DNA of 8,504 nt, taken from an uncultured Oscillibacter sp. GTDB taxonomy: Bacteria; Bacillota_A; Clostridia; Oscillospirales; Oscillospiraceae. Every line of letters begins with the position of its first letter. Positions within the stretch are counted from its first letter, which is position 1. The notes under the pieces were generated by a model. It saw only the letters and a list, made by a program, of their open reading frames with translations, made no database searches and was not told where the DNA came from. The DNA lies in contig CABQCB010000061.1 in assembly GCA_902462475.1 (NCBI GenBank), positions 1 through 8,504 on the forward strand, written 5' to 3'. This document shows, piece after piece, positions 1-4,813 of the stretch. Position numbers and translations under genes: made by a program.

Positions 1-130
1 TGGTGCCGGTGTCTCCGTCGGGCACGGGGAACACGTTCAGGTCGTTGATGGCCTGCTTATGCGCGGTGATGGCGGCGGCGCCGTGGAGCACCATCTGCTT
101 GAACACCGCGCCGGTGATCTGTTCGTTCAT
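1..130 (-). CDS. fakA: Fatty acid kinase catalytic subunit FakA (DAK2/DhaL domain, YloV family), N-terminal fragment
   Basis: Only the first 43 or so codons are in the window; the gene continues beyond the left edge. The minus-strand reading begins MNEQITGAVFKQMVLHGAAA and continues to NVFPVPDGDTGT. That last motif is the signature of DhaL/DAK2 kinase domains, whose Asp residues bind the Mg-ATP. In the family, FakA phosphorylates fatty acids presented by FakB so that exogenous or recycled acyl chains enter phospholipid synthesis. The start is supported by a GGGAGGA ribosome binding site that overlaps the stop codon of the upstream Asp23-family gene, leaving a 16-nt gap. The two are therefore almost certainly cotranscribed. 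The Asp23-fakA pair is a standard Firmicutes arrangement. The C-terminal half of the protein cannot be judged here. Confidence 0.9.
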   Translation of the reverse strand, partial: MNEQITGAVFKQMVLHGAAAITAHKQAINDLNVFPVPDGDTGT

Positions 131-146
131 TGGTTGTCTTCCTCCC

Positions 147-497
147 TCACAGCGTCATGGAATCCACGCACACGTCCACCGCCTTGACGGTGACGCCGGT
201 GTTTTTGGTGACGACATAGCGCACCTCGTTCATGATGGAGCTGCACACAGCCGGAAGGTTGACGCCGTTTTCCACAATAATGTGGAGCTCAATGGAAATG
301 GAGTTGTCGTCGTGGTAGGTGATGTTGACGCCCTTGCTCATGGCTTCGCGCCGCAGCAGGTGCACCAGTCCGTCGGTCATGGAGCGGTACGCCATGCCCT
401 TGACGCCGAAGCAGTTGGTGGCGGCGATGCCGGTAATGTTGGAAAATACGGCGCTGCTGACGGAGATCTCACCTTGATCAGATTTGAATTGAATCAT
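147..497 (-). CDS. Asp23/Gls24 family envelope stress response protein (YloU-like)
   Basis: A 116-residue protein, the usual size for short YloU-type members of the Asp23/Gls24 family. Recognisable family elements are the N-terminal GEISVSSAVFSNITGIAAT (residues 9-27) and the segment GVKGMA (31-36). After them comes the alternating region around SIELHIIVENGVNLPAV (67-84), then a C-terminal VTVKAVDVCVDSM. Family members are small alpha/beta proteins, membrane-associated in some species, linked to envelope or alkaline stress; the exact role of the YloU branch is unresolved. The ATG at 497 is preceded by AAAGGA on the minus strand at good spacing. It is the first gene of a minus-strand operon with fakA and is driven by the promoter at 599-627, giving a leader of roughly 95 nt. 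Confidence 0.9.
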   Translation of the reverse strand: MIQFKSDQGEISVSSAVFSNITGIAATNCFGVKGMAYRSMTDGLVHLLRREAMSKGVNITYHDDNSISIELHIIVENGVNLPAVCSSIMNEVRYVVTKNTGVTVKAVDVCVDSMTL

Positions 498-598
498 GAG
501 AACGTCCTTTCTTTTCCCAGTATTGTCAGAGGGACGCGGAGCCGCGGCCTCTATGCCTTGCAGAAAGTCACAAATGTAGCATACACTTTTAGAAATAT

Positions 599-627
599 AT
601 TATAAACGATACGGCCGTAAAGCACAA
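599..627 (-). promoter_or_regulatory. Sigma-A-type promoter for the Asp23-fakA operon
   Basis: On the minus strand, TTGTGC (complement of 622-627) is followed by a 17-nt spacer and a perfect TATAAT (complement of 599-604). Transcription would start near 592. It is divergent from the rsmD promoter, with the two -35 boxes only about 35 bp apart. Confidence 0.7.
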
Positions 628-662
628 GCCCTAAAAACAATGGCAAAACCGTGCGCTGCCTA

Positions 663-691
663 TTGAAATGCGGACATGTTTGCCGTAAAAT
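663..691 (+). promoter_or_regulatory. Sigma-A-type promoter for the rsmD-coaD operon
   Basis: TTGAAA at 663-668, a 17-nt spacer and TAAAAT at 686-691: five of six consensus bases in each box at optimal spacing. The predicted start lies near 698, about 50 nt before the rsmD ATG. This also argues against the in-frame GTG at 651 as the rsmD start, because it would lie upstream of the promoter. Confidence 0.7.
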
Positions 692-746
692 AAAGAGCAG
701 TTTTGACGCAGCTGCCTTCAAAAGGGGCGGCGAAAGGAGAAATGGG

Positions 747-1310
747 ATGCGCGTGATCACCGGCACGGCCAGAGGCCGCCGACTGAAAGAGCTGGAGGGG
801 ATGGAGACCCGTCCCACCACCGACCGGGTAAAAGAGGGCCTGTTCAGCGCCCTGCAATTTGAGATCGAAGGCCGCCGGGTGCTGGACCTGTTCGCGGGCA
901 CCGGCCAGCTGGGCATCGAGTGCCTGAGCCGGGGGGCGGCTGCGGCGGTGTTCGTGGACCGGCGCCCCGACGCAGTCAAGCTCATCCGGGAGAACCTGAA
1001 GGTCACGGAGCTTGCGGACCGGGCCCGGGTGGTGAGCGGCGACTCCATGGAATTTTTAAAGGGGCTGCGGGAGAAATTTGACATTATTTTCCTGGACCCG
1101 CCCTATGCCGCCGGGCTTCTGGAGCCGGCCATCGCCCACATCGCAAAGTTTGACATTCTTTCCCCGCATGGTATAATAATGGCGGAACATCCGGTGGAGC
1201 GGACCATGCCGGCCCTTTCTGCGCCGTACCGCCTCCACAAGACCTACCGCTACGGCAAGATCGCCGTGACCATGTACCGCCGCAGCGGAAACGAACAAAA
1301 CGAGGAATAA
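747..1310 (+). CDS. rsmD: 16S rRNA (guanine(966)-N(2))-methyltransferase RsmD
   Basis: A 187-residue protein, normal length for RsmD. It methylates N2 of G966 (E. coli numbering) in 16S rRNA of the 30S subunit, using S-adenosylmethionine. Visible features are MRVITGTARGRRL at the N terminus and TRPTTDRVKEGLF (residues 21-33). The SAM-binding motif I is DLFAGTGQLGIE (47-58; the family more often has GSGALG), and the catalytic DPPY tetrad is at 117-120. The ATG at 747 is chosen because AAAGGAGA (733-740) sits 7 nt upstream; an out-of-frame ATG at 742 is too close to that site and reads only four codons. coaD begins 4 nt after the stop. The gene carries an internal consensus promoter (1150-1177), and the promoter -10 supplies its only two ATA isoleucine codons. 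Confidence 0.95.
   Translation: MRVITGTARGRRLKELEGMETRPTTDRVKEGLFSALQFEIEGRRVLDLFAGTGQLGIECLSRGAAAAVFVDRRPDAVKLIRENLKVTELADRARVVSGDSMEFLKGLREKFDIIFLDPPYAAGLLEPAIAHIAKFDILSPHGIIMAEHPVERTMPALSAPYRLHKTYRYGKIAVTMYRRSGNEQNEE
1150..1177 (+). promoter_or_regulatory. Consensus extended -10 promoter inside rsmD, reading toward coaD
   Basis: TTGACA (1150-1155), a 16-nt spacer and TATAAT (1172-1177), preceded by TGG so that it also forms a full extended -10 (TGGTATAAT). Both hexamers match consensus perfectly. The predicted start is near 1184, giving coaD a leader of about 130 nt. The -10 is spelled by codons GGT ATA ATA, rare usage in this GC-rich gene. Confidence 0.65.
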
Positions 1311-1314
1311 CTCC

Positions 1315-1806
1315 ATGAAAACAGCCGTTTGCTCGGGCAGCTTCGACCCCATCACCCTGGGCCACCTGGACATCATCCAGCGCAGTGCCGCCTGCTTTGA
1401 CAAGGTGTATGTGTGCGTCAGCCCCAACGCGGAAAAGAAAAACCAAATGTTTACCCCGGAGGAAAAGCTCCTGCTGGTCCGCACCGCCGTAGCGGAGCTG
1501 CCCAATGTGGAGGCAGAGCTCTTTTCCGGCCTTCTGGCGGACTATGCCGTCCGCCGCGGCGCCGCCGCCATCGTGCGAGGCGTGCGCAACACGTCGGATT
1601 TCGATGTGGAATACCAGCTGGCCCTCATCAATCAGGACATCCATCCCGGACTGGAGACCATGCTGCTGCCCGCCTCGGCGGCCTATCAGCACTTCAGCTC
1701 CTCCATGGCCCGGGAGATGATCCGCTACGGCCAGCCCCTGGAAAAATATCTGCCCGCGTCCATTATTCCCCTGGTGCGGGAGCTGACTGAGAAGAAAGAA
1801 GGATGA
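1315..1806 (+). CDS. coaD: Pantetheine-phosphate adenylyltransferase (PPAT) CoaD
   Basis: A 163-residue cytosolic enzyme, typical family length. It transfers AMP from ATP to 4'-phosphopantetheine, making dephospho-CoA in the penultimate step of coenzyme A synthesis. Diagnostic motifs are AVCSGSFDPITLGHLDI (residues 4-20), which carries the (T/H)xGH nucleotidyltransferase signature as TLGH (14-17), and RGVRNTSDFDVEYQLALIN (88-106). The nucleotide-binding SSSMARE (128-134) is followed by LEKYLP. The ATG at 1315 follows a GAGGAA ribosome binding site inside the rsmD stop region. Its TGA overlaps the ATG of the next gene by 4 nt (ATGA), implying translational coupling. The rsmD-coaD pairing is common across bacteria and carries no special functional meaning beyond housekeeping. 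Transcription may come both from the rsmD promoter and from the internal promoter at 1150-1177. Confidence 0.97.
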   Translation: MKTAVCSGSFDPITLGHLDIIQRSAACFDKVYVCVSPNAEKKNQMFTPEEKLLLVRTAVAELPNVEAELFSGLLADYAVRRGAAAIVRGVRNTSDFDVEYQLALINQDIHPGLETMLLPASAAYQHFSSSMAREMIRYGQPLEKYLPASIIPLVRELTEKKEG

Positions 1807-2339
1807 TCGAATTGGCCAATGACATCAATCGATTGATCGATATGATCTATGAGCGCATTGAGGACGCCAAGTCTCCCGCCCTCAAGCCCAATATGAGCAT
1901 GGTGGACCGGGACGAGCTGATGGATCTTCTGGACGAGCTGCGGGCCCAGCTGCCGGTGGAGATCAAGCGGGCTCAGGAGCTTCTCTCTGCCCGGGAAAAA
2001 TTCGTGGATGACGCCAAGCGGGACGTGGAGCGGATGATGCGCCAGGCAGAGCTGGAGGCCAAGACCAAGGTCTCCGAGAGCGAGGTGCTCTATGCCGCCA
2101 AGGAGAAGGCCCGCCAGATCGTGGCCCGGGCGGAGGACCGCTCCCGCCAGCTCTACCAGGTGGCCAACGAGTACGCCGAGGATGCCCTGGCCCGCACGGA
2201 GGAGGCCGTCCAGGCCGCTTTGGACGAGGTCAAGCAGTCCCGGGTCCGGTTCCGCTCCGCCTCCGCCGCCAAGATGCAGGAGCAGCGGGACAAGCTGGAC
2301 GGAAAGAGCGATCTGCAGGACGGCGCCGACGAGGCCTGA
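1803..2339 (+). CDS. Coiled-coil protein of unknown function, translationally coupled to coaD
   Basis: A 178-residue, highly charged, soluble protein with no signal peptide or membrane segment. After an N-terminal amphipathic stretch (MIELANDINRLIDMIYERIE, 1-20) and a short Pro-containing linker (24-33), most of residues 35-165 read as continuous helix. Heptad-like spacing of Leu, Val and Ala alternates with Arg, Glu, Lys and Gln, as in ATP synthase peripheral-stalk (subunit B/E/H) or DivIVA-type coiled coils. I do not recognise a catalytic motif. From memory, similar proteins after coaD in Clostridia are sometimes auto-labelled ATPase; I see no Walker motif to justify that. The ATG is inside the coaD stop (ATGA), with the purine-rich coaD end serving as ribosome binding site. 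It is the last gene before the terminator at 2439-2476. Confidence 0.85.
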   Translation: MIELANDINRLIDMIYERIEDAKSPALKPNMSMVDRDELMDLLDELRAQLPVEIKRAQELLSAREKFVDDAKRDVERMMRQAELEAKTKVSESEVLYAAKEKARQIVARAEDRSRQLYQVANEYAEDALARTEEAVQAALDEVKQSRVRFRSASAAKMQEQRDKLDGKSDLQDGADEA

Positions 2340-2438
2340 GCCGAGTCGACCATAACCTTTAAAAATTTGTAAAAAACGACGAAGCTTTTTGGGAAACTTT
2401 TTTGCAAGCAACAATATTTAGCGGAAAATGTTAAAAAT

Positions 2439-2476
2439 AAGAGCCTCTGGCACAATATCTTGTGCCAGAGGCTCTT
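2439..2476 (+). terminator. Intrinsic terminator after the rsmD-coaD-coiled-coil operon
   Basis: A perfect 15-bp stem, GAGCCTCTGGCACAA (2441-2455) against its complement (2460-2474), closed by a TATC loop. Two more flanking A-T pairs extend it to 17 bp. On the plus strand it is followed by TTTACTATTTT, an interrupted U-tract. On the minus strand the trailing sequence is TTATTTTTAA, so it could stop transcription both ways. Confidence 0.9.
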
Positions 2477-2508
2477 TACTATTTTACGTAAACTGCCCAA
2501 CCGAAAAT

Positions 2509-2522
2509 CGAACATACGTTTT
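2509..2522. promoter_or_regulatory. Candidate LexA (DinR) SOS box upstream of mraZ
   Basis: CGAACATACGTTTT matches the B. subtilis LexA consensus CGAACRNRYGTTYC at every position except the last. It lies about 70 bp upstream of the mraZ -35 and is not overlapped by any clear promoter on either strand. Binding is inferred from the sequence match alone. Confidence 0.4.
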
Positions 2523-2593
2523 AAATGTGAAAAAAAGGATGATTTTCAGGAAAAATATCCCGTTTTACCGGGTTTCAGGTCGGAAAAAAATCC

Positions 2594-2622
2594 TTGCAAT
2601 CCTGAATTATATCGCTTATACT
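2594..2622 (+). promoter_or_regulatory. Sigma-A-type promoter of the dcw cluster (PmraZ)
   Basis: TTGCAA (2594-2599), a 17-nt spacer and TATACT (2617-2622). The predicted start is about 2629, giving mraZ a leader of about 90 nt. This is the best promoter in the gap and the only strong one before mraZ. Confidence 0.7.
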
Positions 2623-2633
2623 CGAAAATAACG

Positions 2634-2648
2634 GTGGGGATTTGTGGG
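2634..2648 (+). promoter_or_regulatory. Candidate MraZ operator: two GTGGG repeats, 10-bp period
   Basis: GTGGG at 2634-2638 and again at 2644-2648 lie on the same face of the helix, immediately after the predicted mraZ transcription start. E. coli MraZ is known to bind TGGGN direct repeats separated by 5 nt near its own promoter, and the spacing here is the same. A third copy is not evident. Autorepression is inferred. Confidence 0.5.
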
Positions 2649-2717
2649 TGGTTTAGGCATCTAAGTGTCATTTAGGCCCAAAATTGCCCCCGGAAACAGG
2701 GAAAAGGGGGGACGGCC

Positions 2718-3161
2718 ATGGCGCGGCTGATGGGAAAATCCAACAACAGCATCGACTCCAAAGGCCGTCTGGTGATCCCTTCCGCCATGCGGGAGATCCT
2801 TGGAAACCTGTTTTACATCACCATCGGCGCGGAGGGGTGCCTGACCATCTACCCGGAGGCCAAGTGGGAGCAGATGTCCGAGGATATGGACGAGCTGCCC
2901 TACACGGAGGCCCGGGCGCTGACGCTCCTCTATGCCAACGCGGTGGCCTGTGAGCCGGATGCCCAGGGGCGGGTGCTGATCCCCGCCACGCTGCGCAAGT
3001 ACGCGGGGCTGAAAAAGACGGCGACCATCGTGGGCATGAACACCTTCGCGGAGATCTGGGACGAGGGTACCTGGGCCGAGCGCGAAAAGGCCATGCTGGA
3101 AAACAACGATATGGCGGCGGCCATGGATGCCCTGGCCCGTGCCCGCCGGAACCGGGGGTGA
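2718..3161 (+). CDS. mraZ: Transcriptional regulator / division and cell wall cluster protein MraZ
   Basis: A 147-residue protein with two SpoVT/AbrB-like half domains, the standard MraZ architecture. Each half carries the hallmark DxxGR motif, DSKGRLVIP (residues 13-21) and DAQGRVLIP (81-89). MraZ forms ring-shaped oligomers that bind short direct repeats ahead of mraZ and usually repress the dcw cluster. Such repeats are visible here at 2634-2648. The ATG at 2718 is favoured because the AAAAGGGGGG site (about 2702-2711) ends 6 nt before it; the second in-frame ATG (2730) would be too far away. It is the first gene of a plus-strand cluster, and rsmH starts 6 nt after its stop. The basic C terminus (RARRNRG) is slightly extended but unremarkable. 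Confidence 0.96.
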   Translation: MARLMGKSNNSIDSKGRLVIPSAMREILGNLFYITIGAEGCLTIYPEAKWEQMSEDMDELPYTEARALTLLYANAVACEPDAQGRVLIPATLRKYAGLKKTATIVGMNTFAEIWDEGTWAEREKAMLENNDMAAAMDALARARRNRG

Positions 3162-3167
3162 CGCACC

Positions 3168-4115
3168 ATGGAATACACCCATCAGCCGGTGCTGCTGGAA
3201 GAGTGCATCCAGGCGCTGTGCATCCGTCCGGACGGGATCTATGTGGACGGGACGCTGGGCCGTGCCGGCCACTCGCTGGAGATCGCCAAGCGCCTGACCA
3301 CCGGGCGCCTCATCTGCATCGACCGGGACATGGCCGCCATCGACGCGGCAAAGGTCCGGCTGGCACCCTATCTGGACCATGTGACTTTGGTCCACAGCAA
3401 CTTCTCCTCCCTGGCCGACGTTCTGCGCCAGGCGGGCGTGGAGGGCGCGGACGGCATGCTCTTCGATCTGGGCGTCTCCTCTCCGCAGCTGGATGACGCC
3501 TCCCGGGGCTTTTCCTATATGCACGACGCGCCGCTGGACATGCGGATGGACCGGGACGCCGCCCTGACCGCCTATGAGGTGGTGAACACCTGGAGCGGCG
3601 ACGAGCTGCGGCGCATCCTGTACGAATACGGCGAGGAGCGCTATGCCCCCGCCATTGCCAGAGCCATCGTCCGGGCCAGGGAAGAAAAACCCGTGGAGAC
3701 CACCCTGGAACTGGTGGATATCATCAAAGGCGCCATGCCGCCGGCGGCGCTGCGGGAAAAGCAGCACCCGGCCAAGCGCAGCTTTCAGGCCATCCGCATC
3801 GCCGTCAACGGCGAGCTGGACGAGCTGCCGCCCATGCTGACAGCCGCGGTGGACAACCTCCGCAGCGGCGGACGGCTGGCGGTGATCACGTTCCATTCTC
3901 TGGAGGACCGCATCGTCAAGCGGGCCATGCAGGATATGGCCCGGGGATGCACCTGCCCGCCGGAGTTTCCGGTGTGCGTGTGCGGCAAGAAGCCCCGGAT
4001 CCGGATCGTGAACCGAAAGCCCATCGTCTCCGGGGCGAAGGAGCTGGAGGAAAATCCCCGCGCCCGCAGCGCCAAGCTGCGCGTGGCGGAAAAGTGCGCA
4101 GGAAATGAAATTTGA
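3168..4115 (+). CDS. rsmH: 16S rRNA (cytosine(1402)-N(4))-methyltransferase RsmH (MraW)
   Basis: A 315-residue cytosolic SAM-dependent enzyme of normal length that methylates N4 of C1402 in the 16S rRNA decoding centre. Visible family motifs are YTHQPVLLEE (residues 3-12), VDGTLGRAGHS (26-36, SAM binding) and IDRD (51-54). Further along are FDLGVSSPQLD (99-109), GFSYMHDAPLDMRMD (114-128), HPAKRSFQAIRIAVN (200-214) and TFHSLEDRIVK (241-251). A cysteine cluster (C261, C263, C270, C272) precedes the C-terminal KPIVSGAKELEENPRARSAKLR, a pattern I recall as common in Firmicutes homologs. The gene follows mraZ with a 6-nt gap, and its ribosome binding site overlaps the G-rich end of mraZ. It is second in the dcw cluster, its conserved position, although its function is in the ribosome rather than the cell wall. 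Confidence 0.97.
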   Translation: MEYTHQPVLLEECIQALCIRPDGIYVDGTLGRAGHSLEIAKRLTTGRLICIDRDMAAIDAAKVRLAPYLDHVTLVHSNFSSLADVLRQAGVEGADGMLFDLGVSSPQLDDASRGFSYMHDAPLDMRMDRDAALTAYEVVNTWSGDELRRILYEYGEERYAPAIARAIVRAREEKPVETTLELVDIIKGAMPPAALREKQHPAKRSFQAIRIAVNGELDELPPMLTAAVDNLRSGGRLAVITFHSLEDRIVKRAMQDMARGCTCPPEFPVCVCGKKPRIRIVNRKPIVSGAKELEENPRARSAKLRVAEKCAGNEI

Positions 4116-4116
4116 C

Positions 4117-4138
4117 GGGCCTGTTTTGGGACAAGCCC
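4117..4138 (+). other. Small imperfect hairpin in the rsmH-ftsL gap
   Basis: GGGC (4117-4120) pairs with GCCC (4135-4138), and TGT (4122-4124) with ACA (4131-4133), separated by one C/A mismatch and closed by a T/G-rich loop. There is no U-tract, so it is not a normal terminator. It lies directly after the rsmH stop and about 30 nt ahead of the ftsL start. Confidence 0.35.
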
Positions 4139-4153
4139 TGTGTGTGATGAAAT

Positions 4154-4162
4154 GAGGAGGGA
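4154..4162 (+). promoter_or_regulatory. Strong ribosome binding site fixing a TTG start for ftsL
   Basis: GAGGAGGGA ends 6-7 nt before TTG at 4169. The ATG triplets nearby (4147, 4152) are in other frames, and no in-frame ATG occurs until codon 122, so TTG is the only reasonable initiator. Confidence 0.8.
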
Positions 4163-4168
4163 CTCAGG

Positions 4169-4729
4169 TTGGCTTCAGCGGCGAAGGAGCTGCGCTACCG
4201 GCAGGGCGGCGCGGTTTACGGGAATCTGGCATATGACCTGGACCGGGAGCTCCGGGAGCGGGAGCTGCGCCATGCGGGGGAGCTGCCCCGCAAGCGGGAG
4301 CAGGCTCTGGAACGGCCCAAGGTCCGCAGCATCTCCAAGGTGCAGGTGCGGCAAAAGCAATCCCTGTCCGTTTTTTCCGTGGTGGGCTTCGGCGCGGTGG
4401 CTGTCCTGGCGGTGCTGGTGCTTTTGAGCTACGTGCAGCTGACCGCCCTGTCTGCGGAGACGGTGAGCCTGCAAAATGAGCTTGACCAGCTGGAGGAGGA
4501 AAACGTGGTCCTCACGGCCCAGTATGAGCGGATGTTCGATCTGAACACCATCAAGGAGGCCGCGGAGGCCGCCGGCATGAGCAAGCCCAGCAGCAGCCAG
4601 ATCTATTATATCGACCTGAGCGAAGGCGACAGCGCCGTGGTCTATGAAGAAGCAGAGCCCGGCATACTGGGCCAGCTGCTGGAGTCACTGCACCACGGAG
4701 TCTACGCGGTGGTGGAATATTTCGACTGA
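4169..4729 (+). CDS. ftsL: FtsL-like septal protein (single-pass membrane protein with coiled coil)
   Basis: A 186-residue bitopic membrane protein. A basic, Arg/Glu-rich cytoplasmic segment (residues 1-66, including the repetitive RELRERELR at 27-35) precedes one transmembrane helix, VFSVVGFGAVAVLAVLVLLSY (about 68-88). An extracellular leucine-zipper-like coiled coil follows (about 94-120). The EEENVVLTAQYERMFDL stretch and the following helix match the FtsL/DivIC superfamily plan. FtsL pairs with DivIC/FtsB in the divisome and helps activate FtsW-FtsI. Identification rests on topology and on position between rsmH and the PBP gene, because FtsL sequences diverge strongly. It is longer than B. 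subtilis FtsL (about 117 residues), with both the cytoplasmic head and a C-terminal tail (140-186) extended. Translation begins at TTG, which may limit its amount. Confidence 0.75.
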   Translation: MASAAKELRYRQGGAVYGNLAYDLDRELRERELRHAGELPRKREQALERPKVRSISKVQVRQKQSLSVFSVVGFGAVAVLAVLVLLSYVQLTALSAETVSLQNELDQLEEENVVLTAQYERMFDLNTIKEAAEAAGMSKPSSSQIYYIDLSEGDSAVVYEEAEPGILGQLLESLHHGVYAVVEYFD

Positions 4730-4751
4730 CCGGGCACTATAATGCATTGAC

Positions 4752-4791
4752 AGTGGGGAGTAAGAAGGGTGATGCTTTCTTACTCCCCGTT
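4752..4791 (+). other. Long hairpin between ftsL and the PBP gene, start codons in the loop
   Basis: GGGGAGTAAGAA (4755-4766) pairs perfectly with 4777-4788, and a G-U and a G-C pair extend the stem inward to 14 bp. The closing loop is GTGATG (4769-4774). Wobble pairs and one A-T continue outward to 4752/4791. The following CCCCGTTTGTGAC lacks a U-run, so it would be at best a weak terminator. It lies 40 nt after the ftsL stop and ends about 25 nt before the PBP start. Confidence 0.75.
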
Positions 4792-4813
4792 TGTGACAAA
4801 ACGGAGGCATGGC

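Larger units (their letters stand above)
2340..2717. other. AT-rich intergenic region between the coaD operon and the dcw cluster
   Basis: This 378-nt gap is markedly more AT-rich than the flanking genes. In order it holds a roughly 100-nt untranslated tail with A and T runs, a strong terminator hairpin (2439-2476), and a perfect palindrome TTTACGTAAA (2483-2492). After these come a LexA-like box (2509-2522), the mraZ promoter (2594-2622), GTGGG repeats (2634-2648) and a purine-rich mraZ ribosome binding site (AAAAGGGGGG, about 2702-2711). No convincing gene is present. A 30-codon reading frame at 2539-2631 has no properly spaced ribosome binding site. Confidence 0.7.

Noticed and set aside
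651..746. N-terminal extension of rsmD from GTG at 651
   Set aside because: The extension starts upstream of the predicted promoter, lacks a ribosome binding site and does not match RsmD proteins, which begin at MRVITG.
2539..2631. 30-codon reading frame (MIFRKNIPFYRV...) just after the LexA-like box
   Set aside because: The AAGG before the ATG is immediately adjacent to it, too close for a ribosome binding site. The frame overlaps the mraZ promoter, and no promoter was found upstream. It would be tempting only if the LexA box proves real.
2661..3896. 411-codon open frame on the minus strand
   Set aside because: It lies antisense across mraZ and rsmH, both well conserved; composition is shadow-like and no ribosome binding site was seen.
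4738..4752. TATAAT (4738-4743) and TTGACA (4747-4752) after ftsL
   Set aside because: Both hexamers are perfect but in the wrong order for a plus-strand promoter. TATAAT has no -35 at 16-18 nt upstream, and TTGACA has no -10 at 16-18 nt downstream.
4769..4813. 15-residue N-terminal extension of the PBP from GTG 4769 or ATG 4772
   Set aside because: These codons lie in the loop of a strong hairpin, and the ATG at 4814 has a well-spaced GGAGG. Kept only as a possibility in the findings.
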